Shown piece by piece: positions 40,888-40,939 of a stretch of 40,939 nucleotides of DNA (positions are counted from its first letter, which is position 1; the number at the start of each line of letters is the position of its first letter). The stretch is from an uncultured Lachnospiraceae bacterium (GTDB lineage Bacteria; Bacillota; Clostridia; Lachnospirales; Lachnospiraceae): the NCBI GenBank assembly GCA_900550235.1, contig URRQ01000019.1, positions 1 to 40,939 on the forward strand, in the 5' to 3' direction. The notes beneath the pieces are model-generated. The model was not told the DNA's origin, searched no databases, and saw only the letters and a list, made by a program, of their open reading frames with translations. The position numbers were made by a program, and so were the translations under genes.

Positions 40888-40939
40888 TGAAGCATCGGGG
40901 ATTCGAACCCCGGACAACTTGATTAAAAGTCAAGTGCTC
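40888..40939 (-). tRNA. tRNA-Lys(UUU), 5' part cut by the window edge
   Basis: The minus strand shows the anticodon stem CTTGA/TCAAG around CTTTTAA (anticodon TTT), the T-arm CGGGG-TTCGAAT-CCCCG, acceptor 3' strand ATGCTTC and discriminator A. CCA is not encoded. The 5' acceptor strand and most of the D-arm are outside the window. Confidence 0.93.

Noticed and set aside
1..40939. CRISPR arrays, prophage genes, toxin-antitoxin pairs
   Set aside because: No regularly spaced repeats, phage structural genes or recognisable toxin-antitoxin partners were seen; the XRE gene has no toxin-like neighbour apart from the interrupted membrane protein.

Overview
The window looks like the chromosome of a low-GC, endospore-forming anaerobe of the Clostridia, most likely a gut Lachnospiraceae. 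The reasons are A/T-rich codon use, strong GGAGG ribosome binding sites, sporulation genes (spoIIR and a sipL-like DUF3794/LysM gene), a clostridial-style folate operon, and many hairpin-plus-U-tract terminators. Most of it is ordinary core metabolism. The species call is inference; no marker gene was searched.

Region by region. 1-54 is the 3' part of a tRNA-Gly. 97-2009 is a full-length group II intron (minus strand) with an intact reverse transcriptase/maturase, inserted just after the folD terminator. 2077-5531 is a minus-strand operon moaA > MOSC > moaC > fchA > folD (molybdopterin precursor synthesis plus one-carbon folate enzymes). 5599-6687 is a lipoprotein with FKBP and trigger-factor-like parts. 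6877-7329 is an unknown membrane-anchored protein on the plus strand. 7375-15404 is a minus-strand run spoIIR > acyl-ACP thioesterase > cvfB > dnaE > pfkA > murI > DUF1934. 15485-19066 is a minus-strand run of PrcB-like lipoprotein > sipL-like > ispE > gntR.

A plus-strand operon follows at 19176-24343: malQ > plsC-type acyltransferase > pncB-type nicotinate phosphoribosyltransferase > murF. Facing it is the folate operon folC > folE > HD hydrolase > folP > folB-folK fusion (28386 down to 24404), with a very good sigma-A promoter and a structured leader. Next come a cytidylate-kinase-like gene (plus), a UMF1-type transporter and a zinc-dependent phospholipase C-like gene (minus), then a marR-MATE efflux operon with a perfect consensus promoter. 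36181-33391 (minus) holds an Lsa-like ABC-F resistance protein, a MerR regulator with a TipAS-like ligand domain, and a LURP-one-related protein. Then come a bacteriohemerythrin, a large CocE/PepX-family peptidase, an NfeD-like protein and a 51-residue acidic protein. The right end has a small gene broken by an in-frame amber codon, a divergent XRE regulator, tRNA-Leu(UAG) and a partial tRNA-Lys(UUU).

No CRISPR array, prophage, toxin-antitoxin pair or obviously new defence system was seen. The points most worth a second look are the HD protein in the folate operon (a candidate for the unassigned dihydroneopterin triphosphate dephosphorylation step), the intron placed directly after a terminator, the amber-interrupted small membrane protein beside an XRE gene, the possible attenuator before the ABC-F gene, twin GTATAC palindromes before ispE-gntR, and the terminator that leaves moaA without room for its own promoter.
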